Source of the DNA: Synechococcus sp. CBW1108
GTDB taxonomy: Bacteria; Cyanobacteriota; Cyanobacteriia; PCC-6307; Cyanobiaceae
Length of the DNA stretch: 64,000 bases
NCBI RefSeq assembly: GCF_015840335.1
Contig: NZ_CP060395.1
Span: 2,455,277-2,519,276 of the forward strand
Direction: 5' to 3'
Each line of letters starts with the position of its first letter. The stretch's first letter is position 1. The notes beneath the pieces were generated by a model, which saw nothing but the letters and a program-made list of their open reading frames with translations, had not been told where the DNA came from and did not search any database. Shown piece by piece: positions 37,376 through 46,200 of this stretch. The translations under genes and the position numbers were made by a program.

Positions 37376-38478
37376 GCAGGTTTGCGAGCTGACCAAACCC
37401 TAGTCATGAAGTGGGATTCAGCGGAGATCTCCTCAAAGCCTCCCTCCCTGAGCTTGGCTACGATGTCATCGGTGATATAATGACGGTAGTAAGGCTCATG
37501 AAAAATCCGCCGGAAGTTCTCCATAACCGGGCTGAACTGAGGTGAATCAGCTAGCTGCACTGAATCCGCTAGCACCATCACACCGCCTGGCTCTAGCAGG
37601 CGGAAGGCCTCTTTAATAACTTGCTGACGGGCTTCGACAGGCAACTCATGGAAGAGAAAAACACAGGTAATAGCCTGAAAAGTACCTGAGCCAAATAGCG
37701 TAGCCTCTGCATTGCCCTGTACGAGCTGGGGAAGTTCGCCAGGCAACTGGCTGAGCCACTTGTTGGCCTGACGCAGGTACGCTGAGGAAAGATCGAGGCC
37801 TACGAGCTGGGCTTTGGGCAGGGCACCGCGAATTTGGCGTAGGGTGCGTCCTGTACCTGTAGCTAGGTCTAGAACCCGTATTCGAGAAGCTGGCCGGCCA
37901 ACAAAAGCTTTAAGACCACGGAGCAACGGCGCCAGCAGTCTGCGCCGCATCGGATCAGCGGTGCCGTTGAAGAGGATTTCAACCTGGAGGTCGTAAAGGT
38001 TTGCGGAGTGGTCGCTCAAATAGCCATCGGTCTGATGGTGGAAATTTTGGAGGTAATATTCTGGAAAAATGCCGGTTTTTGCAAGGGCGGGCAAGTCACG
38101 CACGTTACGCTGGCTGCGGCGATTCCAGATGGACGGCATGTCCAGCCAAATCAATGGATACCTGCTCGCCCAATCAAGCCAAGGAGCATCAAACAGCAGC
38201 GATGTGGGATAGAGGCCCGTCTCAGCCTGAAACCAATCTAGAGAGATCAGCGCATCCATCGATCGACTTAGGGCCTCAAGCAACTCTGGGGGAGTAGGTA
38301 AAGTTGGCGGCAAGCCGGAGGGGCCAACCATCTCCATCAACCGAGAGCTCACCTGCTTGTGGGCCGCTCCCATTAGAACCTTGCTCTGCTGTAGAGTCTT
38401 GTAAGCTATTTTTGTTAGCTGATTTGCAAGTGGATTGGCGGCTGACGCAGGGTAACCTGACAAGATTGTTTTCTGCAT
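37372..38478 (-). CDS. Class I SAM-dependent methyltransferase
   Basis: This 368-residue protein starts at the ATG at 38478 (MQKTILSGYPASAANP); a longer frame to 38703 lies in another gene and is not used. The middle holds VLDLATGTGRTLRQIRGALPKAQLVGLDLS (motif I and II) and FLFHELPVEARQQVIKEAFRLLEPGGVMVLADS. The long N-terminal domain (about 180 residues) is not typical of the small UbiE type and may bind the substrate. It marks the right edge of the core block. Confidence 0.8.
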   Translation of the reverse strand: MQKTILSGYPASAANPLANQLTKIAYKTLQQSKVLMGAAHKQVSSRLMEMVGPSGLPPTLPTPPELLEALSRSMDALISLDWFQAETGLYPTSLLFDAPWLDWASRYPLIWLDMPSIWNRRSQRNVRDLPALAKTGIFPEYYLQNFHHQTDGYLSDHSANLYDLQVEILFNGTADPMRRRLLAPLLRGLKAFVGRPASRIRVLDLATGTGRTLRQIRGALPKAQLVGLDLSSAYLRQANKWLSQLPGELPQLVQGNAEATLFGSGTFQAITCVFLFHELPVEARQQVIKEAFRLLEPGGVMVLADSVQLADSPQFSPVMENFRRIFHEPYYRHYITDDIVAKLREGGFEEISAESHFMTRVWSARKPA

Positions 38479-38780
38479 GATGTTTAGTTTATAATAGGCT
38501 ATGCAGTCATCTGCCTTCAACGGAATACTTCGGCAAAGCGGCGGCGACTTAGCTCGCTTCCAGAGGATAGGCGATCCGCTCATAGCGGCGGGAACATTCC
38601 AGCTACTTGTGGGCCAATACATCCCCGAACCGTCACCGCTGCTGCTCCCCAGCTGGCTATGGGTGCTTGGCCTAACGGCCTTGCTGCTTCCAGGCTCTGG
38701 CATGTATGGAAGTTTCCCCCGGTTTCAGGAAAGATGTCACCCCTTTGATCCATCCATCCGGGGGCTTGAGGACATGACCA

Positions 38781-40396
38781 ATGCGCCGATACAGCGAGGC
38801 CGTTAAGGCTGATGTGAGGAGACGGATGCACCCGCCCCACAGGCAGAGCGTGGCCCGGATTTCAGAGGAGCTGGGCATTCACGTGATGACCCTCTACAAA
38901 TGGAGGAAGGCCTGGCGGTTGCAGGGAGAGGTGGTGCCGGCATCCGAGAAGGAACCAGAGGGCTGGAACGCCGCCGACAAGTTCACGGTGGTGCTGGAAA
39001 GCGCCGGGCTCAATGCCACCGAACTCAGCGCCTACTGCCGCGAGCGGGGCCTGTTCCCTGAGCAGGTGAGCCGTTGGCGGCAGGCGGCCCAGGATGCCAA
39101 CGCCAAGCCGGTGCTGACGATGGCCGAACAGAAGGAGCTCGAGAAGCTCCGCGCCCAGGACCAGCGGGAGATCAAAGCCCTCAGAAAGGAGCTGCAGCGC
39201 AAGGAGAAGGCCATGGCGGAGATGGCGGCTTTGCTGGTGCTGCAAAAAAAGTGGGATGCCTTCTGTTCGGAGGAAGAGGAAGGCTGACCAGCGCCGTGCA
39301 CCGGCGGAAGGTGATCGAGCTGATCGGGGAGGCCAATGCTGCGGGCGCCGGCCTGGTGAGGGCCTGTGGTGTGATCGGCATCTGCCTGCGCACCCTCAAA
39401 CGCTGGCGGAAGGCCTTCCTGGGTGATGGGGACGGCGTGGATCGCCGTAAAGGCAGTGCTCGGCTGGTGGGTCACCGCCTGAGCGAGGAAGAGCGCCAGC
39501 GAATCCTGCTGACGTGCAACCAGCCGGAGTACGCCGCGCTGCCGCCAGGGCAGATCGTGCCGGCACTGTCCGATCAAAAGCTCTTTATTGGTTCAGAGAG
39601 CAGCTTCTATCGGGTGCTGCACCAGGCGGGTCAGTGCCACCGCCGGGGGAGGGCCAGGCTGCCTCAAGAACCGCGCTCGGTGCCGCGCCTCAGGGCGGAT
39701 GGCCCGAACCAGGTTTGGAGCTGGGACATCAGCTTCCTGCCGACCACGGTGCGGGGTGTGTGGCTCTACCTCTACCTGGTGATCGACGTCTGGAGCCGCA
39801 AAGTGGTGGCCTGGGATGTGGCCGAGGTGGAGTCGGCTCAGATCGCCGCGGATCTGGTGCAGCGGGCCTGCCTCAAGGAGCGCTACCACCGCCCCAACGG
39901 CTTTGGCCGCCGCCAGTGCCAGCAGCAGCCACTAATCCTCCACGCCGACAACGGCAATGCAATGCGCGGGGCGACGCTGGAATCACGGCTCGAGGAGATG
40001 GGCGTGCTCAGATCCTTCTCCCGGCCAAGGGTCTCAAACGACAACCCATACTCGGAATCCCTTTTCCGTACGGTCAAATACCGCCCCGACTACCCCAGCC
40101 GGCCATTCGCCAACAAAGAGGAGGCCTGTGAATGGGTGGCAGCATTTGTGGATTGGTACAACCACCGGCACCACCACAGCGCGATCAAATTCGTGACGCC
40201 CCACCAGCGCCACAGTGGAGCTGCCAAGGCCATTTGCCAGCAGCGCACTGATGTCTACGAGGCCGCCCGCCGTGCCAATCCAACGCGCTGGAGCGGTGCC
40301 ACCCGCTGCTGGAGTCAACCGGCAGAAGTGTGGATAAACAAGCCAACAGAAGAGCCCGATCCGGTCCTGGCGCTACCCTTAATCAAGGCCGCCTGA
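38781..40396 (+). CDS. IS3-family transposase OrfAB (OrfA 38781-39287, OrfB 39074-40396)
   Basis: OrfA (168 residues) has the helix-turn-helix and K/E-rich coiled coil described for copy 1. OrfB lies in the -1 frame. Its usable part begins about RLTSAVHRRKVIELIG and carries the DDE integrase core: DISFLP, the second D in HADNGNAM, and the E region in SLFRTVKY. The run of seven A at 39244-39250 followed by G gives the slippery heptamer A AAA AAG (39245-39251) in the OrfA frame, just before OrfA ends. A -1 slip there yields the fusion protein, as known for IS3 elements. Confidence 0.9.
39245..39251 (+). promoter_or_regulatory. Programmed -1 frameshift site A AAA AAG
   Basis: In OrfA the codons read CAA AAA AAG. 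Slipping back one base at AAA AAG continues in the OrfB frame as K-V-G-C. The same heptamer is present in copies 1 and 3. In the decayed copy 4 the run is shortened and changed (CAGAAAAGTG). Confidence 0.85.
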
Positions 40397-41636
40397 ATGG
40401 CAGCCAAGGAGTGACAACTTTCCTGAAAGTCACCGTTTTCGGCAGGGAAGTCTCAAGGATCTCTTTCTCAAGATAGTTAACCGGTGGTTCATTGTAATAA
40501 TGGTGCTGCTGGTATTAACCTACTTCACTAGGTCATCTGAATACTTTGGCAGAACTGGTTTTGTTGCTTGGGCAGCAATAACCTTAGTCTTGCTTGAAAT
40601 TTCTCACGTTGGCTTGCGTAAGTATTTACGCTTGCACAGAATACGAGGAGGCAATCGTCGCTCAATCCTTTACTGGGGTTCTGCTGATGCAGCAGCCAAA
40701 TTTAGCAGTAAATTGATCAATGCCCCCTGGCTTGGCCTCTATATGGAGAAGTGGTTTAGTCCCCATCCGCCTCGGCCAGACTATCAAGCTGGGCATTTGA
40801 TACCTTGCTCAGGCAGTCTTGGTGATATGAGGCGCTGGCTTTCAAGCAACACTGTGGACCTAATTGTTTTCAGTCACCTTCCCAGCAGTGAAATCAATAT
40901 GAATGAAATTCTCGAATTTTTCGGTGACACTTGTCTACCAATAGTTTACGCACCCCATTGGGCTGGCCAAGGTATGCGTTTCCAGGTTGAGCAATTCGGC
41001 GATACCCACTGCCTCAGTCTTTGGGGGGGCGAGCATTCACGTTTTACTGCTAATTTAAAACGTATGTTTGACTTAATAACTTCCGCCGTTGCCCTACTGC
41101 TGCTATCTCCACTCCTGGTCATCATCGCCATCGCGGTGAAGGTCTCCAGCCCTGGGCCCATATTTTTTGCCCAAGACCGCTACGGCATGAATGGTTCAAA
41201 GTTTCGAATGATAAAGTTTAGGTCCATGCGAGTAATGGAAGCAGGTACGACGAAGGGGCTTCGTCAGGCAAGTAAGGATGATCCGCGGGTCACAAAGGTT
41301 GGAAAATTCATACGCAGGTGGAGTCTAGATGAGCTTCCTCAACTCATCAATGTATTAAGAGGTGAAATGAGTATTGTTGGGCCCAGGCCCCATGCAGTCG
41401 ATCACAATGAAAGCTATAGAAAGCTGATTCCTGGTTACATGCAGCGCCATGCTTTTAAGCCTGGCCTTACAGGATTGGCCCAGGTAGAGGGATGGCGAGG
41501 AGAAACCCGCGATCTGTTATCCATGGCCAATCGAGTAGAAGCAGATCTCCGCTATCAGCGGGAATGGAGATTTTCCCTTGATTTAGCAATAATATTACGT
41601 ACTTTTATCAGCCTTTTTTCGCACAAGGCGTATTAA

Positions 41637-42151
41637 ATGCTCAAACGTTATCCAAGACTATAATTGCTTTTGCCTAATGGTTGTCACTAATTTGCCTCGA
41701 TATCATTAATCTAAAATAGTAAGCACATGCATGCTATATTTATTGCAATATCACGAACCAGCTTTAGAGTAAAATCAATGCTACAAGAATTCTATGTACC
41801 GCTCAGCTACCCCATCGAAGCAGTCTACGCAGCTCATAAACTGGTAACTATGAAATAAATCTTAACTTTCTAGCCCCTTATTTTTAGCTTCGGGCAAATA
41901 AGCCTTTCATTAGTGTAAAGATGTAGTCTACTTCCTCCAAGAGCTTAATAATGAGTAAATAATCTTCTCTGAAACAAGCTAATTTCTACAACCTGGACAA
42001 GACTCCAGGTTAAATGGTATTTGAACGCGGACCAGTCAAAGTGCTGTTCTAATAGTTAAAGACTCCATTGCCAAATATAATAATATATAACTGACAACAC
42101 CCTCCGCTTTGCTGGTATAAGGGATAGCATTAGCAATACTTTGATATCAAC
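41637..42151. other. AT-rich intergenic region
   Basis: About 515 bp between convergently transcribed genes (sugar transferase on plus, glycosyltransferase on minus). No open frame is protein-like. Terminators for both genes are expected here, but I see no GC-rich stem with a T run. Confidence 0.5.
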
Positions 42152-43348
42152 TTACCCAGGTAAATCATGTGTACGTTTCTTAGCAATCATCCCTCTTAAT
42201 AATGTCCTATTAATAGATTCAGAAGTCTTTGATATATGGAATCGTTTTTCAAAGCAATCCCTCGCGGCCCTCCTGATGACAGACTTTTGGTTTTGATCAA
42301 GAGCAAGCCATCGCCTGATTAGATTTGCTGTTCCATGAAGATCATCCAATTCAACTAAACCTGCTCGACATTTTTCTATTTCAGTGTATATGTTAATTTT
42401 AGATGAAATTAGGACGGGAAGACTGCACGAAAGGGCCTCGGCAACGGAAATACCAAAGTTTTCTTGGTGGGATGGTAGAATGAATGCATCAGCAGCTTGA
42501 AATGCACCCCACTTTTGATTCCCCGTAATCATGCCAGTCCAGTAAATTGAATCATATACACCAAGTTTATTTGCAATATTGACAAGGTGCCTAGCGTATT
42601 TGCTGTCGGCAGGGCCAGCCATTACAACTTGCATTTTTGCTGGATCCCAATGGCCTTCTTTTTGCAATAATGAAATAGATTTAATAAGCAAGTCTGGCCC
42701 CTTTTTGGGATGGACTCGCCCTAAAAATAGGAAAACTTGCTTATGATCGAGTTGAGGATGCTGGTCTAAAAATTCACGTGAAAAGTCTTCTTCGGGATTA
42801 GGAATTCCTTCTGTACCATAGTCAATAACAACTTCTTGACAATCATAGAGCCAAAAGGATTCGCGAGCTAATAACTTTTCTTGCTCGCAGGTGAATAAAA
42901 GTGCTTCTGCGTCGCGTATTACAGGGTATATAGCCCAAGGCCAAATCAGCCATTTTTTTAAATGTTTGACCGGGTAAGTATTTTTAAACCAAGGGTCAAG
43001 CATGCCATGGCTAAATATGTAGTAAGGAGTGGTTGATTTCCTAAGTGCTAACCAGCTAGCAAGTAGATGGAAGCCCCAAATTCCATCTAAAATTATTGCA
43101 TCGTATCTAGAATGATGCAGTTTAAGCCACTTCAGCAGTGACACTGGAAATATGTTGTCGAAAAATGTTAACTTGCAGGGGTAAACTGGGGTATTAGGAA
43201 AAGCAAGGAAGTTGTCGTCTACGCTGTCAAGGCTCGTTATCTCAACAATGGTTCCTTGGAGTTTGTGTTGTCTTGCCTGTTGGCGGATTCCCTCAATAGG
43301 CCCACCGTGTTGAGGATTTACTGATTGGATCACATGGAGGATCTTCAT
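42152..43348 (-). CDS. Glycosyltransferase family 4 protein
   Basis: From MKILHVIQSVNPQHGGPIEGIRQQAR at 43348 it encodes 398 residues; nine extra upstream residues are possible. The GT-B features are the N-terminal glycine-rich loop NPQHGGPIEG, FLFLGRVHPKKGPDLLIKSI and LPSHQENFGISVAEALSCSLPVLIS (E-x7-E). It is most like enzymes that add mannose or glucose, but the donor is not readable. The membrane protein gene next upstream overlaps its start region by a few bases if the long start is used. Confidence 0.88.
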   Translation of the reverse strand: MKILHVIQSVNPQHGGPIEGIRQQARQHKLQGTIVEITSLDSVDDNFLAFPNTPVYPCKLTFFDNIFPVSLLKWLKLHHSRYDAIILDGIWGFHLLASWLALRKSTTPYYIFSHGMLDPWFKNTYPVKHLKKWLIWPWAIYPVIRDAEALLFTCEQEKLLARESFWLYDCQEVVIDYGTEGIPNPEEDFSREFLDQHPQLDHKQVFLFLGRVHPKKGPDLLIKSISLLQKEGHWDPAKMQVVMAGPADSKYARHLVNIANKLGVYDSIYWTGMITGNQKWGAFQAADAFILPSHQENFGISVAEALSCSLPVLISSKINIYTEIEKCRAGLVELDDLHGTANLIRRWLALDQNQKSVIRRAARDCFEKRFHISKTSESINRTLLRGMIAKKRTHDLPG

Positions 43349-43359
43349 TTGTAGCGGTA

Positions 43360-43839
43360 CTAGATTTGTTTGCAATTTGGCTGTGAACAGGACTCAACTA
43401 AACTTATTTTTTGATCTTGAAGGTATGTTTTCAGTGGAGGAACCGATTGCCACTTATTGTCAGAGCATAGAATAGAGCCGCAATTTGCGCAGGTTTGAAG
43501 CAGTGATTGGAGAGCTTCAATTCTTTTTCTCGATGCGGAAACAGTTATATGATAATTAATATACAAAAAAATCACAGAAAGCATCAATATTGAGCGCACT
43601 ATAATGATGTCTATTTTTAAATTTGCCAGGTTGTGATTCGGTAACGCAAGGAGAACAGTAATGGTAGACGTAGCTATAGCCAAAAATATTGCTATGAGTC
43701 GGTTGCAATTCGTTGCTGTATAGCATAATGGTACTATGTATATAGGATATAAGCCGAAGGAGGGAAACGCAAAGTTAAGTATTGACGCAAAAACAAATAA
43801 AGCTGAAGCAATAAAATACTTTCTTATATGGAATCTCAT
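43360..43839 (-). CDS. Small membrane protein with C-terminal Cys motif
   Basis: This 159-residue protein has four hydrophobic stretches (about residues 8-28, 30-46, 48-68 and 78-98), then a short coiled segment SASRKRIEALQSLLQ, and a cysteine-containing end (TCANCGSILCSDNKW, then ESCSQPNC). The end resembles the C-terminal CxxCKxIRDxxGYW-type module found after membrane or PAS domains in sensor-like proteins. It is probably a truncated or minimal sensor, with the domain inferred from memory. The gene precedes a glycosyltransferase by 11 bp, so it belongs to the same operon. Confidence 0.5.
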   Translation of the reverse strand: MRFHIRKYFIASALFVFASILNFAFPSFGLYPIYIVPLCYTATNCNRLIAIFLAIATSTITVLLALPNHNLANLKIDIIIVRSILMLSVIFLYINYHITVSASRKRIEALQSLLQTCANCGSILCSDNKWQSVPPLKTYLQDQKISLVESCSQPNCKQI

Positions 43840-44459
43840 TGTAGGTGGGGATTGTTGATAATTGAATAGATCTATGGATCTCCAAGCTATCTCCTATTCT
43901 AGCGGATGGCACCAGCAATCAAGTGTCCACCACGACCGCTGTTTGGTGTCTGCCTAGGGATTCACCTACAATTATCAGTGAGTAGCAACCCCGCCTGTCG
44001 AACTTCCCTAGCGTCAATCTCTGATAGGGTCTTTGCAATTTTTTTGAACCAAAAAGTATCTGGTATTAACATGGTATAAAAATCCATAATCTTTATTTGG
44101 TGTTTATCTGTGAGAGCGAATTGTTGACATATTCAGACATAAAACTGTGCGTGGCTACTCGCAACGCTATATTGCTAGAATGCAATTATTCTCCTACCCC
44201 TTTCATAGGGAATATAGTAGCTTTCTTATTATTTAGTGAATTGAGTAGTTCCAACTCAGTTTTGATGTAAGAGTCTTGCGCTATATGGTAAGTAACTGAT
44301 ACCTAGTACATAATTCATGTTAGGATTTGCAAGGGTCAATCATCGCGCCTTCGATACGATACTTTCAAGTACTGACAACGCAATAATCTATAAATTTCAC
44401 CATTATAACAGCTTTGACACATCAATTACTATTTGTACTTATGGGCCGGCATAAGAAGC
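43840..44459. other. AT-rich intergenic region
   Basis: About 620 bp upstream of the 43839-42152 operon and downstream of the glycosyltransferase at 44460. It likely holds the operon promoter. No gene is supported. Confidence 0.5.
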
Positions 44460-45584
44460 TTAGTCTTTGAATTGAGCAGCGAAACAGTTTATAAATTCTT
44501 CTGCAATAGCAGATGGATGGTGGGTTTGCCGTACCTTAAGAGCATTTCTGCTGAGAATACTGCACACCTCTGGACTGTTAGCCAATTTTATGATAGCAGT
44601 AGAAAGTATCGTCACTGCGTCTAGGTGCCTATGATTGAATATTAAACCATTAACTTCAGGCTTTATGAAGTCTTGAAAGCATGCTACAGAGCTCACAATT
44701 GGCACTGCCCCAAACGCCATTGCTTCCAATGGAGCCATACCAAAACTTTCACCGTTATCGGCGAGAGACGGATAGACAAATATGGTCGCCCGACTATATT
44801 GTTCTTGAAGTTCATGCTCGTTATATAATGGACCGAGCCATTCAACTGGCAAACCGTCGCTTGAATACAAGTTAACTAGGCGTTTTATCCACACAGAGCC
44901 TCCTCCGCCTGCTGAGACGTCTGCAGAGCCTACCAAGCGGAGTGACCAATTAGATAATCCTCGCTGACAGGCTAATTGGAAAGCGTGAAGCAATAGGTCA
45001 ATTCCTTTCTCTGGATGGAGTCTTCCACAATAAAGAATAACTTTCTCAGTTTTAGTTGATAACAATGGAGGGGGGTTGTATGGTAGTGGGTTTGGAATGA
45101 CTGCTACTTTATTCGCAAGATTTGGGGCCTCGGCTATAATTGCTTGTTGTACCGATGAACTATTGGCTCTGAGGCATGCTACCGAACTGTAAAAACGAAT
45201 TTGGCCCTTTGGTATTCTTTGTATGTCAACAACAATTCGTCCAAATCTATGCTGGAAAGGAGTAGCCAGTATTGGCGACCAAAAAGTATTTGTTATTAAA
45301 ATATCCGCCTTAGGCAGAGATTTTAATGATCTAAGCGTATAGATAAAATCAAGAAGTTTATGCATCAAGGGATTAGACGGCCAATCATAGCCTTTTATGC
45401 GTATGTGTTTGACTCCTTCAATAGTTTCCGATGCTGGTAACCCTGGGAATCGCCGGGAAACCTGGGTTACCGTATGGCCCTTCGAGCAAAATTGCTTGCC
45501 GAGTTCAAACCACATTTTTTCAACCGCACCACCACGCAAGGTGGGTACGGGTAAGAAAGCACCTTGTAGGATAGTGATTCTCAA
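44460..45584 (-). CDS. Glycosyltransferase family 4 protein
   Basis: This 374-residue GT-B enzyme starts MRITILQGAFLPVPTLRGGAVEKMWFELG, with a GGA acceptor loop. The donor domain has KVILYCGRLHPEKGIDLLLHAF and VYPSLADNGESFGMAPLEAMAFGAVPIVSS (E-x7-E), ending in a normal GT4 helix. It is a standalone gene with AT-rich flanks on both sides. Donor unknown. Confidence 0.88.
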   Translation of the reverse strand: MRITILQGAFLPVPTLRGGAVEKMWFELGKQFCSKGHTVTQVSRRFPGLPASETIEGVKHIRIKGYDWPSNPLMHKLLDFIYTLRSLKSLPKADILITNTFWSPILATPFQHRFGRIVVDIQRIPKGQIRFYSSVACLRANSSSVQQAIIAEAPNLANKVAVIPNPLPYNPPPLLSTKTEKVILYCGRLHPEKGIDLLLHAFQLACQRGLSNWSLRLVGSADVSAGGGGSVWIKRLVNLYSSDGLPVEWLGPLYNEHELQEQYSRATIFVYPSLADNGESFGMAPLEAMAFGAVPIVSSVACFQDFIKPEVNGLIFNHRHLDAVTILSTAIIKLANSPEVCSILSRNALKVRQTHHPSAIAEEFINCFAAQFKD

Positions 45585-46200
45585 ATTCTTATAGCTATGG
45601 TGATTGTGTGTAATTGTGATAATTGTTTGTCTCAGTGTTGCTCAAATGTTTTGATATATTTGCAAGTCTGTGAAGGCGTTACTTGAATAGATAGCATGGA
45701 ATGTACTCATGAATAATAGGCAGGAAGCAAGTTGGCCAAATTGATTGTCAAGATCAGCCCTTTTATGCACAAAGCATTTAGGCTGATGTAGCCAGTTCAT
45801 AATTAGTGTCGCTTTTGGGTTGGCTAAAAGGCATGGGGATGCCCGTTCTTCCAATCTTAGCCAATATTCCGACCTTTGCTTTGCCACCCGAGACGGGAGG
45901 CCATTCCTGCAGTGGAGCAGACCAAGAGGTTGGCACTGAACAGGTCACTTGATGATATAAATATATTAACTTTACACAATTAAACAGGGCAAACACTGCA
46001 GGCGTGATCACGCCTGTGGATTAATAGGTAATGTTTCAACATAGTTGTCATTGCAGCAATGGGGCGGCGTGATCAATTGCATTTGAGACACTACTGGTTC
46101 ATGATCTAAGCATTTAGGGGGTTGGGTGCAGCTCTTAGGAATAATTTCGTATTGATATTGTCTCACAACGTGTGCTGTGGAGCATCTATCGTTTTGTGAA
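45585..46200. other. Intergenic region
   Basis: About 615 bp between two minus-strand genes. Two short overlapping frames on the minus strand (around 45642-46011) have no recognisable motif, and I take them as random. The glycosyltransferase promoter is expected near 45600. Confidence 0.45.

Larger units (their letters stand above)
38716..40435 (+). mobile_element. IS3-family element, copy 2 (1720 bp, complete)
   Basis: The left end CCCCCGGTTTCAGG and right end CTGAAAGTCACCG are flanked by a 3-bp duplication TTT (38713-38715 and 40436-40438). The inner terminal sequence TTCAGGAAAG is inverted at the other end. Both frames are intact and the insertion is clean, so this copy is probably recent and functional. 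Confidence 0.93.
38501..41636 (+). pseudogene. Polyisoprenyl-phosphate sugar transferase interrupted by IS3
   Basis: The gene starts at 38501 (MQSSAFNGILRQSG) and has hydrophobic membrane segments near the start. At 38715 an IS3-family element enters. Removing 38716-40438 joins the codons AGT TT and T exactly and restores one 471-codon frame ending at 41636, giving a 470-residue protein. Its C-terminus is the bacterial sugar transferase domain: KRMFDLITSAVALLLLSPLLVI, SPGPIFFAQDRYG, FRMIKFRSMR, RRWSLDELPQLINVLRGEMSIVGPRPH, GLTGLAQVEGWRGE. Such enzymes (WcaJ/EpsE type) load the first sugar onto the lipid carrier. The downstream half alone (ATG at 40500) still encodes the whole catalytic domain plus part of the membrane region and might be made. 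Confidence 0.9.

Noticed and set aside
38479-38703. N-terminal extension of the methyltransferase frame
   Set aside because: It runs opposite to the start of the sugar transferase gene, and the ATG at 38478 fits better.
39074-39244. The N-terminal part of the long OrfB frame (before the slippery site)
   Set aside because: It lies inside OrfA in the -1 frame and reads GC-rich nonsense; OrfB is expected only by frameshift at 39245-39251.
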